From: Actinomadura sp. 6K520
GTDB lineage: Bacteria > Actinomycetota > Actinomycetes > Streptosporangiales > Streptosporangiaceae
Assembly (NCBI RefSeq): GCF_004349245.1
Contig: NZ_SMLC01000047.1
Coordinates: 1 to 47,612, forward strand
Direction of reading: 5' to 3'
DNA: 47,612 nt
Shown here: in pieces, positions 7,050 to 15,107 of the stretch
Layout: each line of letters opens with the position of its first letter
Numbering within the stretch: the first letter of the stretch is position 1
Translations under genes and position numbers: made by a program
Notes under the pieces: model-generated
Database searches by the model: none
Told to the model about the DNA's origin: nothing
What the model saw: the letters and a program-made list of their open reading frames with translations, nothing else

Positions 7050-8600
7050 ATGGCGTCTGTTCGCAGGCGGTGGATCGGGCTGGCTGTGCTCACGCTCCCC
7101 ACACTGCTCATCTCGATCGACATGACCGTGCTGCATCTGGCGATCCCGCAGCTCGGCGCCGACCTGGACCCGACCGCGAACCAGCTCCTGTGGATCCTCG
7201 ACATCTACGGCTTCATGATCGCGGGATTCCTGATCAGCATGGGGGTGCTGGGGGACCGGATCGGGCGGCGCAAGGTGCTGCTGGTCGGCGCGGGTGCCTT
7301 CGGCGTCGCGTCCCTGCTGGCCGCGTACTCCACCAGCGCGGAGATGCTCATCGTGTCCCGTGCGCTGCTCGGCGTGGCCGGGGCGACGTTGATGCCGTCG
7401 ACCATGTCGCTGATCCGCAACATGTTCACCGACGACGCGGAACGCACCAAGGCCCTGGCCGTCTGGATGGGCGGCTTCATGGTGGGTTCCGCGATCGGCC
7501 CGCTGGTCGGCGGGCTGCTGCTGGAGTTCTTCTGGTGGGGCTCGGTCTTCCTGCTGGGCGTTCCGGTGATGGCGATCCTGCTGCTCGCCGGGCCGTTCCT
7601 GCTGCCCGAATACCGTGACCCGGAGGCCGGGCGGCTCGACCTGCTGAGCGCCGTCCTGTCGCTGGGCACCGTCCTCTCGCTCATCTACGGCGTCAAGCGC
7701 ATCGCCACCCATGGCATGGACGAGACGGTGGCGGTGTCCATCGTGGTCGGCCTGGTGCTCGGGGTCGTGTTCGTGCACCGGCAGCGCCGGCTGGCCGACC
7801 CGATGATCGATCTGCGGCTGTTCCGCTACCGCAACTTCAGCATCTCGCTCGCCTCGCTGATGGTGGGGCTCGTCGCGATGGGCGGCGTGCTGCTCTTCGT
7901 CAACCAGTACCTGCAGCTGGTCCTGGGTCTGTCGCCCTTGGAGGCGGGTCTGTGGATGCTTCCGCAGGCCGCTTCGGTGCTGCTGAGCACGCAGTTCGCG
8001 CCGAGGGTCACCGGCAGGTTCCGTCCGGCGGTGGTGCTGGCGGGTTCCATGAGCGTCGTGACCGTCGGCGTGCTGATGATCAGCACCGCCGGTCTGGCGT
8101 GGGTCGTCATCGGGCTGGTCGTGATGGGCCTGGGCTTCGGCCCCTGGATCCTCCTGGCGATCGACCGGATCATCGCCACGGCACCTCCGGAGCGGGCCGG
8201 CGCGGCCTCGGCGATCTCGGAGACCGGTCAGGAGTTCGGGCTCGCCGCCGGGCTGGCGCTGCTCGGCAGCCTGGGAACGGCGATCTACCGGGGCGACCTG
8301 GGCGACTCCCTTCCGGCCGGGGTCCCGCCCGCCGCCGAGGCCGCGGCCCGGGAGAGCCTCGCCGGTGCCGTGGAGGCCGCCGAACGGCTTCCCGGACCGG
8401 TCGGCCCCGAGATGCTGGACGCCGCACGGGACGCCTTCACCACCGGCCTGCAGGTGACGACGCTGATCAGCGCCGCGATCGTCGCCGCCGGAGCCGTCGT
8501 GATCGGTCTGCTGACCCGCAACGAGGAGGCACCCGTCCCCGTGGAGACCGTTGGCACGATCGACACCGCCCAGGAGACCTCGGACGTCGTCCTCACCTGA
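7050..8600 (+). CDS. MFS drug-efflux transporter, DHA2 (14-TM, SmvA/QacA-like)
   Basis: A 516-residue membrane protein with about 14 hydrophobic segments. Family motifs are present: motif A-like GDRIGRRKVLLVGAGAFG in loop 2-3 and the antiporter motif C GPLVGG in TM5. The N-terminal TM1 motif D is LLISIDMTVLHLAIPQLGADL. Such pumps expel cationic drugs and dyes by proton antiport. GAGGAAGGA precedes the ATG. A close paralogue lies at 31190 in the same window. The convergent neighbour is a MerR gene, whose operator, however, sits on its far side. Confidence 0.92.
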   Translation: MASVRRRWIGLAVLTLPTLLISIDMTVLHLAIPQLGADLDPTANQLLWILDIYGFMIAGFLISMGVLGDRIGRRKVLLVGAGAFGVASLLAAYSTSAEMLIVSRALLGVAGATLMPSTMSLIRNMFTDDAERTKALAVWMGGFMVGSAIGPLVGGLLLEFFWWGSVFLLGVPVMAILLLAGPFLLPEYRDPEAGRLDLLSAVLSLGTVLSLIYGVKRIATHGMDETVAVSIVVGLVLGVVFVHRQRRLADPMIDLRLFRYRNFSISLASLMVGLVAMGGVLLFVNQYLQLVLGLSPLEAGLWMLPQAASVLLSTQFAPRVTGRFRPAVVLAGSMSVVTVGVLMISTAGLAWVVIGLVVMGLGFGPWILLAIDRIIATAPPERAGAASAISETGQEFGLAAGLALLGSLGTAIYRGDLGDSLPAGVPPAAEAAARESLAGAVEAAERLPGPVGPEMLDAARDAFTTGLQVTTLISAAIVAAGAVVIGLLTRNEEAPVPVETVGTIDTAQETSDVVLT

Positions 8601-8608
8601 GTGAGGCG

Positions 8609-8956
8609 TTACTCGTCCGGGCTGAGGAATGCGGCCAGGGTGCCGCGGTTGCGCTGGAGGCCCGCTATGCGTCCGTCCAGGGCCGCCAGTTCCCGGGCCA
8701 GGAGGTCGCGGATGTCCGCGCACCAGTCGAACTCCGGGCGGTCGTCCCGCGTGCACGGGAGGACCGCCCGGATCACCTCGCTGGTCAGGCCCGCGTCCAG
8801 CAGGACGCGGATCTTCCGGACGGTGAGCACGGCGTCGTCGTCGTAGTGGCGGTACCCGTTCGGGCCGCGCCCGGCGTTCAGCAGGCCCTGCTCCTCGTAG
8901 TACCGCAGCAGCCGCGGGCTGACCCCGGTACGCCCGGACAACTCCCCGATCAGCAT
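8609..8956 (-). CDS. MerR-family transcriptional regulator
   Basis: A 115-residue MerR protein: the winged helix MLIGELSGRTGVSPRLLRYYEEQGLL is followed by the wing GYRHYDDDAV and a long dimerising coiled coil. Cys68 and Cys79 (LPCTRD...FDWCADI) are the only cysteines and may be an effector or redox site. MerR proteins twist promoters with over-long spacers. The divergent aminotransferase promoter has exactly this form, so this is its probable activator. Short C-terminal domain; effector unknown. Confidence 0.92.
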   Translation of the reverse strand: MLIGELSGRTGVSPRLLRYYEEQGLLNAGRGPNGYRHYDDDAVLTVRKIRVLLDAGLTSEVIRAVLPCTRDDRPEFDWCADIRDLLARELAALDGRIAGLQRNRGTLAAFLSPDE

Positions 8957-8972
8957 GTCTCCGTCCCGCAGG

Positions 8973-9004
8973 TTGACCTTCTCACCGGTGTGAAGCCCTA
9001 ACGT
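8973..9004 (+). promoter_or_regulatory. MerR-type promoter/operator for aminotransferase gene
   Basis: TTGACC (8973-8978) and TAACGT (8999-9004) are separated by 20 bp, the over-long spacing typical of MerR-regulated promoters. The 18-bp dyad CTTCTCACCGGTGTGAAG (8978-8995, one mismatch between arms) fills the spacer. It lies between the divergent MerR and aminotransferase genes. Confidence 0.75.
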
Positions 9005-9044
9005 CGTCCCGCCAGCCGCTCATTCCGCACCGCAGGAGACACGC

Positions 9045-9848
9045 ATGACCTCCCTCGTCGTCCAACGCAACGGCCGCGCGGCGACCGCCGAAGAACTGGC
9101 GCCGCTCGCCTTCGCGGGCTATGCCCATTTCACCGCCATGCAGGTCCGCGCGGGCAAGGTGCGGGGCCTCGACCTTCATCTCGAACGGCTGCGCCTCGCC
9201 TCCATGGAGCTGTTCGGCCGGGCATTGCCCGACGATCGGATGCGGTCCCACTTGCGGGCGGCGCTGGAGGCCGGTCCGGCGGACGTCTCGCTGACCGCCA
9301 CCGTGTACTCCTCGCCCGGGGAGTTCATCGGGGACGCGAGTGACGCGGAGATCGAGGTTCTGGTCCGTACCGGGCCGCCCTCGTCCGGCCCGGCGGGACC
9401 GCTGGCGCTGGCGACGGTCGAATACGAGCGGGTCCTGCCCTCCTTCAAGCACGTCGGCGAGGTGGCCAAGACCTACTTCATGCGCCGGGCGGTCCGGGAC
9501 GGCTTCGACGACGCCGCCTTCGTCGACCGCCGGGGGCGGCTCAGCGAGGGAACGATCTGGAACCTCGCCTTCTGGGACGGCGACGCCGTGGTGTGGCCCG
9601 ACGCCGAGATGCTGACCGGGACCACGATGGGCATCGTCCGCCGGCAACTGGACCGCCTCGGCGTCCCCCAGCGCGTGGAGGAGATCACACCGGCCGTCCT
9701 GTCGACGCTGGCCGGTGCCGTGGTCATGAACTCATGGACGCCGGGCGTCGCGGTCCACCGGATCGGCGCGGTGCCCGTACCCGCGGCACCGCGCTTCCTG
9801 GACCTGCTTCACCGGGCCTACCGGGCCGAACCGCTCACCGAGTGCTGA
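9045..9848 (+). CDS. Class IV aminotransferase-family protein
   Basis: A 267-residue PLP fold-type IV protein (branched-chain aminotransferase / aminodeoxychorismate lyase family). VGEVAKTYFMRR holds the probable Schiff-base lysine, and LSEGTIWNLAF matches the conserved glutamate/SN region of the family. The start ATG has GCAGGAGA upstream. The reaction (transamination or lyase) cannot be told from sequence. It is divergent from, and probably activated by, the MerR gene. MerR control suggests a role in detoxification rather than amino-acid housekeeping; this is inference. Confidence 0.85.
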   Translation: MTSLVVQRNGRAATAEELAPLAFAGYAHFTAMQVRAGKVRGLDLHLERLRLASMELFGRALPDDRMRSHLRAALEAGPADVSLTATVYSSPGEFIGDASDAEIEVLVRTGPPSSGPAGPLALATVEYERVLPSFKHVGEVAKTYFMRRAVRDGFDDAAFVDRRGRLSEGTIWNLAFWDGDAVVWPDAEMLTGTTMGIVRRQLDRLGVPQRVEEITPAVLSTLAGAVVMNSWTPGVAVHRIGAVPVPAAPRFLDLLHRAYRAEPLTEC

Positions 9849-9861
9849 GGGACGGGGCGGA

Positions 9862-10305
9862 TCAGCAGCAGGCGGGGGCCGTTCCCTTGTCGGTGGCCGG
9901 GGTGCAGCAGGAGGAGCCTTCGGCCTTGGCGAGGGTGTCGGCATCGGACTTGACCACGTACACCTCCCAGGGCTCGTTGCCGGGGCCGGTGACCCAGACC
10001 TTGTCCTGGACGGCGTAGCAGCAGGTGGTGTCGTTCTCCTCCAGGGTGACCAGGCCGGCCTGCTTGAGCCGCTCGGTGGCGTCGGTGACCTCGGTGGTCT
10101 CCGCCACCTCGACGCCGAGGTGGTCGAGGCGGGTGGCCTCTTCGTCCGTGCCCTCGATCAGGACCAGCTTGAGCGGCGGTTCGGCGACGGCGAAGTTGGC
10201 GTAGCCGGCCCGGATCTTGGCCGGTTCCGTGCCGAACAGCTTGGAGTAGAAGGCGATCGACGCCTCCAGGTCGGGGACGCGCAGCGCAAGCTGAACACGG
10301 GACAT
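9862..10305 (-). CDS. arsI: ArsI/CadI-type metalloenzyme (C-As lyase family)
   Basis: A 147-residue vicinal-oxygen-chelate protein. MSRVQLALRVPDLEASIAFYSKLFGTEPAK is the ArsI/CadI start, with metal-ligand candidates His in RLDHLGVEV and Glu in EPWEVYVV. The cysteine pair NDTTCCYAV, which binds arsenical in ArsI, is present, and the tail is Cys-rich (SSCC...PACC). ArsI is an Fe(II)-dependent dioxygenase that removes methyl or aryl groups from trivalent organoarsenicals. The ATG at 10305 has GGGAGGG upstream. No arsR, arsB or arsC lies nearby, so it is a lone gene with operators. Confidence 0.88.
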   Translation of the reverse strand: MSRVQLALRVPDLEASIAFYSKLFGTEPAKIRAGYANFAVAEPPLKLVLIEGTDEEATRLDHLGVEVAETTEVTDATERLKQAGLVTLEENDTTCCYAVQDKVWVTGPGNEPWEVYVVKSDADTLAKAEGSSCCTPATDKGTAPACC

Positions 10306-10318
10306 GAGCCCTCCCTGA

Positions 10319-10371
10319 TTCGATGGATGTCTAAACAATTCGAGTCTGGCCCTTGTTTCGATGGATGTCAA
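10319..10371 (-). promoter_or_regulatory. ArsR-like operator pair and promoter of arsI
   Basis: The 13-bp sequence TTCGATGGATGTC occurs exactly at 10319-10331 and 10357-10369, 38 bp apart. Read on the minus strand, the distal copy is part of TTGACA (-35, 10371-10366), followed after 17 bp by CAGACT (-10). The proximal copy lies just past the expected start point. This fits repression by an ArsR-family protein encoded elsewhere. Confidence 0.7.
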
Positions 10372-10511
10372 ATTAGAGGTGAGTCGAATCAAGCGTGCCG
10401 GTGGTCCCGCGGCGGGGTGTTGCACCTCGGTGTGGCGGACGGATCGCGCACGCGGGACCCCAATGACCGGACGAGCAGTGCAAATCCGGGCGTTTTCACT
10501 AGGATGCTCGC

Positions 10512-11741
10512 GTGCGCGAAGATCAGGAGATCACGGACGACGGCATGCTGACCGCGCCGCTCCGGCTGCCGGGCGACCGCACCGGCGACGGCGAGCCGGC
10601 GGCGGTCGGCAAGGGCGTGGCCATCGCCCGGGTCGATCCCGCGCCGGTGCGGGCCTTCGGGGAGGACGTCGAACGGCTCGCCGAACTGGTGGAGCGGCTC
10701 ACCGCGGCCGCCGCCACGGTGGGCGACCGGCTCGACGGCGAGGCGCGCGCCGTCCTCGGCAAGGCCGAGAGCGCCCTGGCCGAGGCGCGTGCCGCGCGGC
10801 AGTCGGCGGCGGACGCCGACGCCAGGGCCGCGCGGGCCCAGGCCGAGGCGGAGGCGGCCCGCAAGGAGGTCGCCGAGGCGCAGGAAGAGCTGAGCAAGGG
10901 CCTCGCCGCGGCGAAGGCCAGCGTCACGGCCGCGCAGGAGAGCGAGGCCAACGCCTGGAAGGAGGCGGGCGCCCACCAGCAGGCGCGGGCGACGTCCGCC
11001 AACGAGGCCGCCACCGCCGAGGGGCTGCGCAAGCGCGCCGAGGCGGCGTGGAGCACCGAGCACCAGGCCCGGACGGACGCCGAGCGGGAACGCGACGACC
11101 TCGCGACCCGGCTGTCCGCCGAGCAGGCCGCCCTGGCCACCGCGCGAAGCGAGCTGACCGACGCGCGCACCGAGCTCGCGGACGCGCGGGCCAAGCTGGA
11201 GGCCGCCGCCGACGCCGAGCGGCGGCTGCGCGCCGAGCTGGCCGCCGCGCAGGGCGAGATCGCGGGACTGACGGTGGAACGCGACTCCGTCGCGGCGCGG
11301 GCCGCCGAGCTGGCCACCCGCGCCGACCGCGCCGAGCAGGTCGCCGACACCGCCGAGGCCCGGATCGAGACCGAGCGGAAGCGCGCCGACCGGGCCGAGG
11401 AGCGCGCCGACGACGCCGAGGTCCGCATCAACCGGGACGCCGCGACCGTCCGGGCGCTGCAGGACACCATCCGCTCGGCGCTGGACCTGCCGGCCGTCGA
11501 GGAGCTCCCGGACGGGCACGGGATCAAGGTCGGCTCCGGCACGGTCACCGCGCGGCCCGGCGGGATGATCGGCGTGGACGAGGTCCCGGACCTGCTGGAC
11601 GGCGAGCTGGCCGCCCGGTTCGCCCGCGCGCTGCTCGCCGTCCGCGTCCACCAGGCCACCCGCCGCGTCGCCGAGGAGCGGGCCGAGGCGGCGGCCGGCG
11701 AACCGGCCGCCGAGGCCGAGGACACCGGCTCCGACGACTGA
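10512..11741 (+). CDS. Long alanine-rich coiled-coil protein, function unknown
   Basis: A 409-residue, acidic, Ala/Glu/Arg-rich protein. After a disordered N-terminus, residues ~45-330 form nearly continuous heptads (segments such as ARAQAEAEAARKEVAEAQEEL), then a small globular C-terminal part (DLPAVEELPDGHGIKVGSGTV) and a disordered tail. No catalytic motif is seen. Resemblance to SMC, tropomyosin or plasmid KfrA-like coiled coils may be composition only. TAGGAT at 10500-10505 lies 6 nt before the GTG, with no ribosome site, which suggests a leaderless mRNA. It ends 1 nt from the convergent GMC gene. Confidence 0.8.
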   Translation: MREDQEITDDGMLTAPLRLPGDRTGDGEPAAVGKGVAIARVDPAPVRAFGEDVERLAELVERLTAAAATVGDRLDGEARAVLGKAESALAEARAARQSAADADARAARAQAEAEAARKEVAEAQEELSKGLAAAKASVTAAQESEANAWKEAGAHQQARATSANEAATAEGLRKRAEAAWSTEHQARTDAERERDDLATRLSAEQAALATARSELTDARTELADARAKLEAAADAERRLRAELAAAQGEIAGLTVERDSVAARAAELATRADRAEQVADTAEARIETERKRADRAEERADDAEVRINRDAATVRALQDTIRSALDLPAVEELPDGHGIKVGSGTVTARPGGMIGVDEVPDLLDGELAARFARALLAVRVHQATRRVAEERAEAAAGEPAAEAEDTGSDD

Positions 11742-11742
11742 G

Positions 11743-13443
11743 CTACCTCAGCGCGGCCGGGGCGTGCTCCGGGACGGCGGGATCGTCCGGCATGATCCGC
11801 TCGATGCGCTCGTAGGGAGCGCCCGGCTCGGGACGCGGGTCCCGCTGCCCGCGGTTGGGCCAGAACGCCATCGCCCGTTCGGCCTGGGCGGTGATGGTGA
11901 GGGACGGGTTCACCCCGAGGTTCGCGGTGACCGCCGAGCCGTCCACGATGTGCAGGCCCGGGTGCCCGTGGACGCGGTGAAAGGGGTCGATGACGCCCGC
12001 CTCCGGTGTCTCCCCGATGACGCAGCCGCCGATGAAGTGCGCGGTCGTCGGGATGTTGAACAGGTCGAACCACGTCCCGCCCGGGGTGGCGTCGAGTTCC
12101 TCGGCGAGCATCCGGACGGCGTCGTGCGCGACGGGGATCCAGGTGGGGTTGGGTTCCCCGACGCCCTGGCTCGCGACGAGCCTGCGGCGGCCGAGGCGGC
12201 CGCGCTTCTCGCCGACGGTGATGGAGTTGTCGGCGGTCTGCATGACCAGGGCGATGACGGTGCGCTTCGCCCAGTCGCGCAGCGACAGGCCCCGCAGGAT
12301 GACGGTGGGGTGCCGGGCCGCCTGCCCGAGGAACTTCAGCCAGCGGGGCGGGCCGCCGCCGTCGACGAGCAGGGTGCGGATGACGCCCATCGCGTTGTTG
12401 CCCGCGCCGTAGCGGGTGGGCTCGATGTGGGTCTTCTCGTCCGGGTGGAAGGACGAGGTGATGGCGAGGCCAGTGCTGTGGTCGACGTCCTTCTCGCGGT
12501 GCCACACCGTCATGCGCTCGACGCCGAGGAGCGCCTCGGAGTTGGTGCGGGTGAGTTCGCCGAGGCGGGGGGACAGGTTCGGGAGGCGTCCGGTGTCCCG
12601 CATCCGGTGCAGGAGCCGCTGCGTCCCGTAGGTCCCGGCGGCGAGGACGACGTGTTCGGCGGTCAGCGTCCCGCGGCGCTTGCGCAGGGAGCCGGTGCGT
12701 TCGGTGGCCACCTCGTAGCCGCCGGACGGCAGGGCCGTGAGCGCGGTGACCGTCGTGTCCGGGACGACCTGCACGCCCGCCCGCTCGGCCAGGTACAGGT
12801 AGTTCTTCGTGAGCATGTTCTTCGCGCCGACCTTGCAGCCGATCATGCAGGAGCCGCAGGCGGTGCAGGTCCGGCGGCGCGGACCGGCGCCGCCGAAGTA
12901 CGGGTCGTCCGCGTCCTCGCCCGGCCGGTCGCCGAACAGCACGCCCACCGGGGTCGCGTGGAAGGTGTCGCCGACGCCCATGCGGTCCGCGACGCGCTTC
13001 ATGGCCTCGTCGGCGGGGGTGACGAGCGGGTTGACGGTGACGCCGAGCATACGGCGGGCCTGGTCGTAGAACGGTTTCAGCTCGTCCTGCCAGTCGGTGA
13101 TGTGGCCCCACTGGCGGTCGGTGAAGAAGGGCCGCGGCGGCTCGTACAGGGTGTTGGCGTACACGAGGGAGCCGCCGCCGACGCCAGCGCCCGCCAGCAC
13201 CAGCACGCCGGCCTTACCGCCGACGAGGTGGACGCGCTGGATCCCGCGCATCCCGAGGCGCGGCGCCCACACGTACCTGCGCAGCCGCCAGGACGTTTTC
13301 GGGAGGGTCTTCTCGTCGAAGCGGCGGCCCGCCTCGATGACGGCGACGCGGTAGCCCTTCTCCGCCAGCCGCAGCGCCGAGACGCTGCCGCCGAAGCCCG
13401 AGCCCACCACGATCACATCGAAGTCGCAGGCGTCTCCGGTCAC
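11743..13443 (-). CDS. GMC oxidoreductase (cholesterol oxidase/ChoD-like)
   Basis: A 566-residue FAD enzyme. The N-terminal FAD loop is DVIVVGSGFGGSVSALRLAEKG, GAGVGGGSLVYANTL is the second GMC signature, and GCVIG plus HIVDGSAVTANLGVNPSLTITAQAE form the C-terminal FAD/substrate region. A cysteine cluster CTACGSCMIGCKVGAKN (CxxCxxCxxxC) is inserted, as I recall for the actinobacterial ChoD group, and may bind iron-sulfur. Substrates are probably sterol-like or other alcohols. The start is GTG at 13443. There is no clear signal peptide, so it is likely cytoplasmic. Confidence 0.88.
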   Translation of the reverse strand: MTGDACDFDVIVVGSGFGGSVSALRLAEKGYRVAVIEAGRRFDEKTLPKTSWRLRRYVWAPRLGMRGIQRVHLVGGKAGVLVLAGAGVGGGSLVYANTLYEPPRPFFTDRQWGHITDWQDELKPFYDQARRMLGVTVNPLVTPADEAMKRVADRMGVGDTFHATPVGVLFGDRPGEDADDPYFGGAGPRRRTCTACGSCMIGCKVGAKNMLTKNYLYLAERAGVQVVPDTTVTALTALPSGGYEVATERTGSLRKRRGTLTAEHVVLAAGTYGTQRLLHRMRDTGRLPNLSPRLGELTRTNSEALLGVERMTVWHREKDVDHSTGLAITSSFHPDEKTHIEPTRYGAGNNAMGVIRTLLVDGGGPPRWLKFLGQAARHPTVILRGLSLRDWAKRTVIALVMQTADNSITVGEKRGRLGRRRLVASQGVGEPNPTWIPVAHDAVRMLAEELDATPGGTWFDLFNIPTTAHFIGGCVIGETPEAGVIDPFHRVHGHPGLHIVDGSAVTANLGVNPSLTITAQAERAMAFWPNRGQRDPRPEPGAPYERIERIMPDDPAVPEHAPAALR

Positions 13444-13562
13444 TGCACACCAACCTTCGTCGCGGGATCACGAAGGTCCCCGAGTGTGGCCCGCGCACCG
13501 CCCGCGCGCCATGCCCGGGGGTGCGGCAATCCGGCTTCGCGACTATCAGCGAAGTGACAACT

Positions 13563-13574
13563 CGTTGATCAACG
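13563..13574. promoter_or_regulatory. Perfect 12-bp palindrome upstream of GMC gene
   Basis: CGTTGATCAACG is a perfect palindrome about 120 bp upstream of the GMC start codon. A hairpin CTTCGC/GCGAAG flanks it on the gene-proximal side (about 13534-13553). It may be an operator; no regulator gene is adjacent. The rest of the 13444-13716 gap shows no gene. Confidence 0.4.
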
Positions 13575-13703
13575 CGATGCGATTCCCACCGGTGCCCGCC
13601 GCGAAATCCCTATTGCTGAAAGTTGCGCGAAAAATGCGCGGCCCATCGGTCGATGCCGCGTCCGTTGGATATCGTCCAGGCCCCCGCTCCGCTGGTGCCG
13701 CTC

Positions 13704-13728
13704 CGGTGAACAGACGTCAACTCGCGGC
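13704..13728 (+). repeat. 25-bp direct repeat, left copy (start of lipoprotein gene duplicated)
   Basis: Matches 14734-14758 at 24 of 25 positions (mismatch at 13720). The matching part spans the ribosome-proximal bases, the GTG start and the first codons of the lipoprotein gene. Here it overlaps the end of the SCO6745-family gene on the other strand. Confidence 0.85.
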
Positions 13729-14604
13729 CGGCGGAGCCGGGACCTTGCCGATCCCGAGGGTGTTCTGCGCGGGCAGCAGACCGCTTTCCAGGACCTTGAC
13801 CAGGATCGGCATGGTCAGCCGCCCGAGACGGTCGACCTTCTCGGCGCCGAGCGTCCGCCAGGGGCCGTAGGCGAGGTCGTCGGTCATGCGTTCCACCGCC
13901 TCGCGCAACTCGCGGCCCCGGTCGGTCGCGGCCCCGGCGGCGTCGACGAGACCGCGTGACCGGAGCCTGTCGCGGGCCGCGGCCCACTCCTCGTCCGTCC
14001 AGCCCCGGCTCGCGAACGTCTCCACGGGGGCGGCGCCGATCGCGGCGAACGAGACGAGCGCCTCGGCCGGGTCGAGTCCCGCGGTGAGCAGCGCGGCCAC
14101 GTGGCCGTCGCCGCGGTGCTCGCGGAGGATGCCGAAGGCGTGCCAGAGGACGAGGTGGGGCTCGTCCGGCCAGGGAAGCCCGGCGTTGGCGGCGGCGATG
14201 GGGCGTCCGGCGGTGCATGCGGCCTCGGCGGCGGCGCGGGCCAGTGCGGCCGCCTCGACGACCTCTGGGGTGTGGACGTCGTCGCCGAGGAGCGCCCGGT
14301 ACATCCGGTCGACGGCCCGGGTGCGGGCCTCCAGGACGCGTCCGGGCGGCGCGACCGTCCAGGCGGCGGGGACGTGCTCGGCCACCATGCGCGGGCTGAA
14401 ACTGTAGAAGGCCGACGACACGGCCACCGGGCCCGCGGCGCCGAGCGGTGCGGCACGCCAGGCGAAGTAGCTCGGCCACCGCGTCTCCACCTTGTAGCCG
14501 AGCGCCTCCGCCTCGGCGAACACCTCGGGCGAATACCAGAACAGGGCGTGCACCGGCTCGATCTGGTGCCACGCCCGCCGGGCCAGGCCGGGGTCCTCCG
14601 TCAT
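13717..14604 (-). CDS. SCO6745-family protein
   Basis: A 295-residue all-helical protein resembling the actinobacterial SCO6745 family: the N-terminal HQIEPVHALFWYSPEVFAEA, the segment WPSYFAWRAAPLGAAGP, and a C-terminal winged-helix-like part (WTDEEWAAARDRLRSRGLVD). The molecular function is unknown; the C-terminal part looks like a MarR-type fold, yet DNA binding is unproven. The ATG at 14604 has GAGAGGAGAG upstream. The gene is bounded by a 25-bp direct repeat (13704-13728 and 14734-14758). Confidence 0.85.
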   Translation of the reverse strand: MTEDPGLARRAWHQIEPVHALFWYSPEVFAEAEALGYKVETRWPSYFAWRAAPLGAAGPVAVSSAFYSFSPRMVAEHVPAAWTVAPPGRVLEARTRAVDRMYRALLGDDVHTPEVVEAAALARAAAEAACTAGRPIAAANAGLPWPDEPHLVLWHAFGILREHRGDGHVAALLTAGLDPAEALVSFAAIGAAPVETFASRGWTDEEWAAARDRLRSRGLVDAAGAATDRGRELREAVERMTDDLAYGPWRTLGAEKVDRLGRLTMPILVKVLESGLLPAQNTLGIGKVPAPPAAS

Positions 14605-14678
14605 CGCCGCTCTCCTCTCGCCGGGTCCACCGCCACTCTAACTTGACAATGACTAGATTACACCTCGGACCCACTCGG

Positions 14679-14725
14679 CCGAAACTGGGGAGAAATGTCC
14701 GACTTGTAGGGGCAAGCGAGCAATA
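14679..14725 (+). promoter_or_regulatory. Conserved upstream element, copy 1 (lipoprotein gene)
   Basis: CCGAAAC, then GGAG, then CCGACTTGT (14699-14707), 10 bp, and GAGCAATA (14718-14725). The same parts in the same order and with the same overall length recur at 16273-16319. It ends 10 bp before the lipoprotein start codon, so it is probably a promoter or protein site. Confidence 0.5.
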
Positions 14726-14733
14726 GTGTGTCT

Positions 14734-14758
14734 CGGTGAACAGACGTCATCTCGCGGC
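14734..14758 (+). repeat. 25-bp direct repeat, right copy
   Basis: Contains the GTG start codon (14736) and the first seven codons of the lipoprotein gene. It matches 13704-13728 with a single difference, 1030 bp away; the flanks on both sides are unrelated. Confidence 0.85.
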
Positions 14759-15092
14759 TCTGCTGCTCGTGCCGGCGCTGGCGCTGACCGCTTGCGGCGG
14801 CGACGGCGATCCCGAGCCGACGCCGTCCGCCCAGCCCAGCGCGGACAGCCCCGCGGCCACCACGTCCGGCGACGCCGGGGGCGGGGACGAGTCGTCCCCG
14901 GGCAGCGGCGCGACGCCGGGCCTGCCCTCGGCCGTCCCGTCCAAGGTCGTCAACGCGTTCGTCGCGTGCATGCGCAAGCAGGGCGTCAAGGTCCCCGAAG
15001 ACGTGACCACCTGGCAGCCCGACCCGCAGGACGGCCGCACGCAGAAGGCGCTCATGGCCTGCATCGGCCGTTCCGGGGCGCCGGGGTCCTGA
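14736..15092 (+). CDS. Small secreted lipoprotein
   Basis: A 118-residue protein with a classical type II signal: basic NRRH, hydrophobic core and the lipobox LTAC (Cys at residue 20). It continues with a Pro/Ser/Gly-rich linker and a small C-terminal domain holding VVNAFVACMRKQGVKVP and LMACIG, two cysteines that could form a disulfide. The FxxCMRxxGxxxP pattern is common in actinobacterial lipoproteins of unknown role. The start is GTG. Confidence 0.85.
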   Translation: MNRRHLAALLLVPALALTACGGDGDPEPTPSAQPSADSPAATTSGDAGGGDESSPGSGATPGLPSAVPSKVVNAFVACMRKQGVKVPEDVTTWQPDPQDGRTQKALMACIGRSGAPGS

Positions 15093-15107
15093 GCCGGCCC
15101 GCCGCGC

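Noticed and set aside
6639..8756. 705-codon minus-strand frame opposite the MFS gene, with a VSKEVIKDALDSALALG-like stretch at 6880-6995
   Set aside because: Most is antisense to the pump. The short helical-looking stretch has no ribosome site, mixed third-position usage and runs into low-complexity sequence.
13484..13870. Possible remnant lipoprotein gene starting at the left 25-bp repeat copy
   Set aside because: After the repeated start codons the frame leaves lipoprotein-like sequence at once (no hydrophobic core or lipobox), so only the repeat itself is supported.
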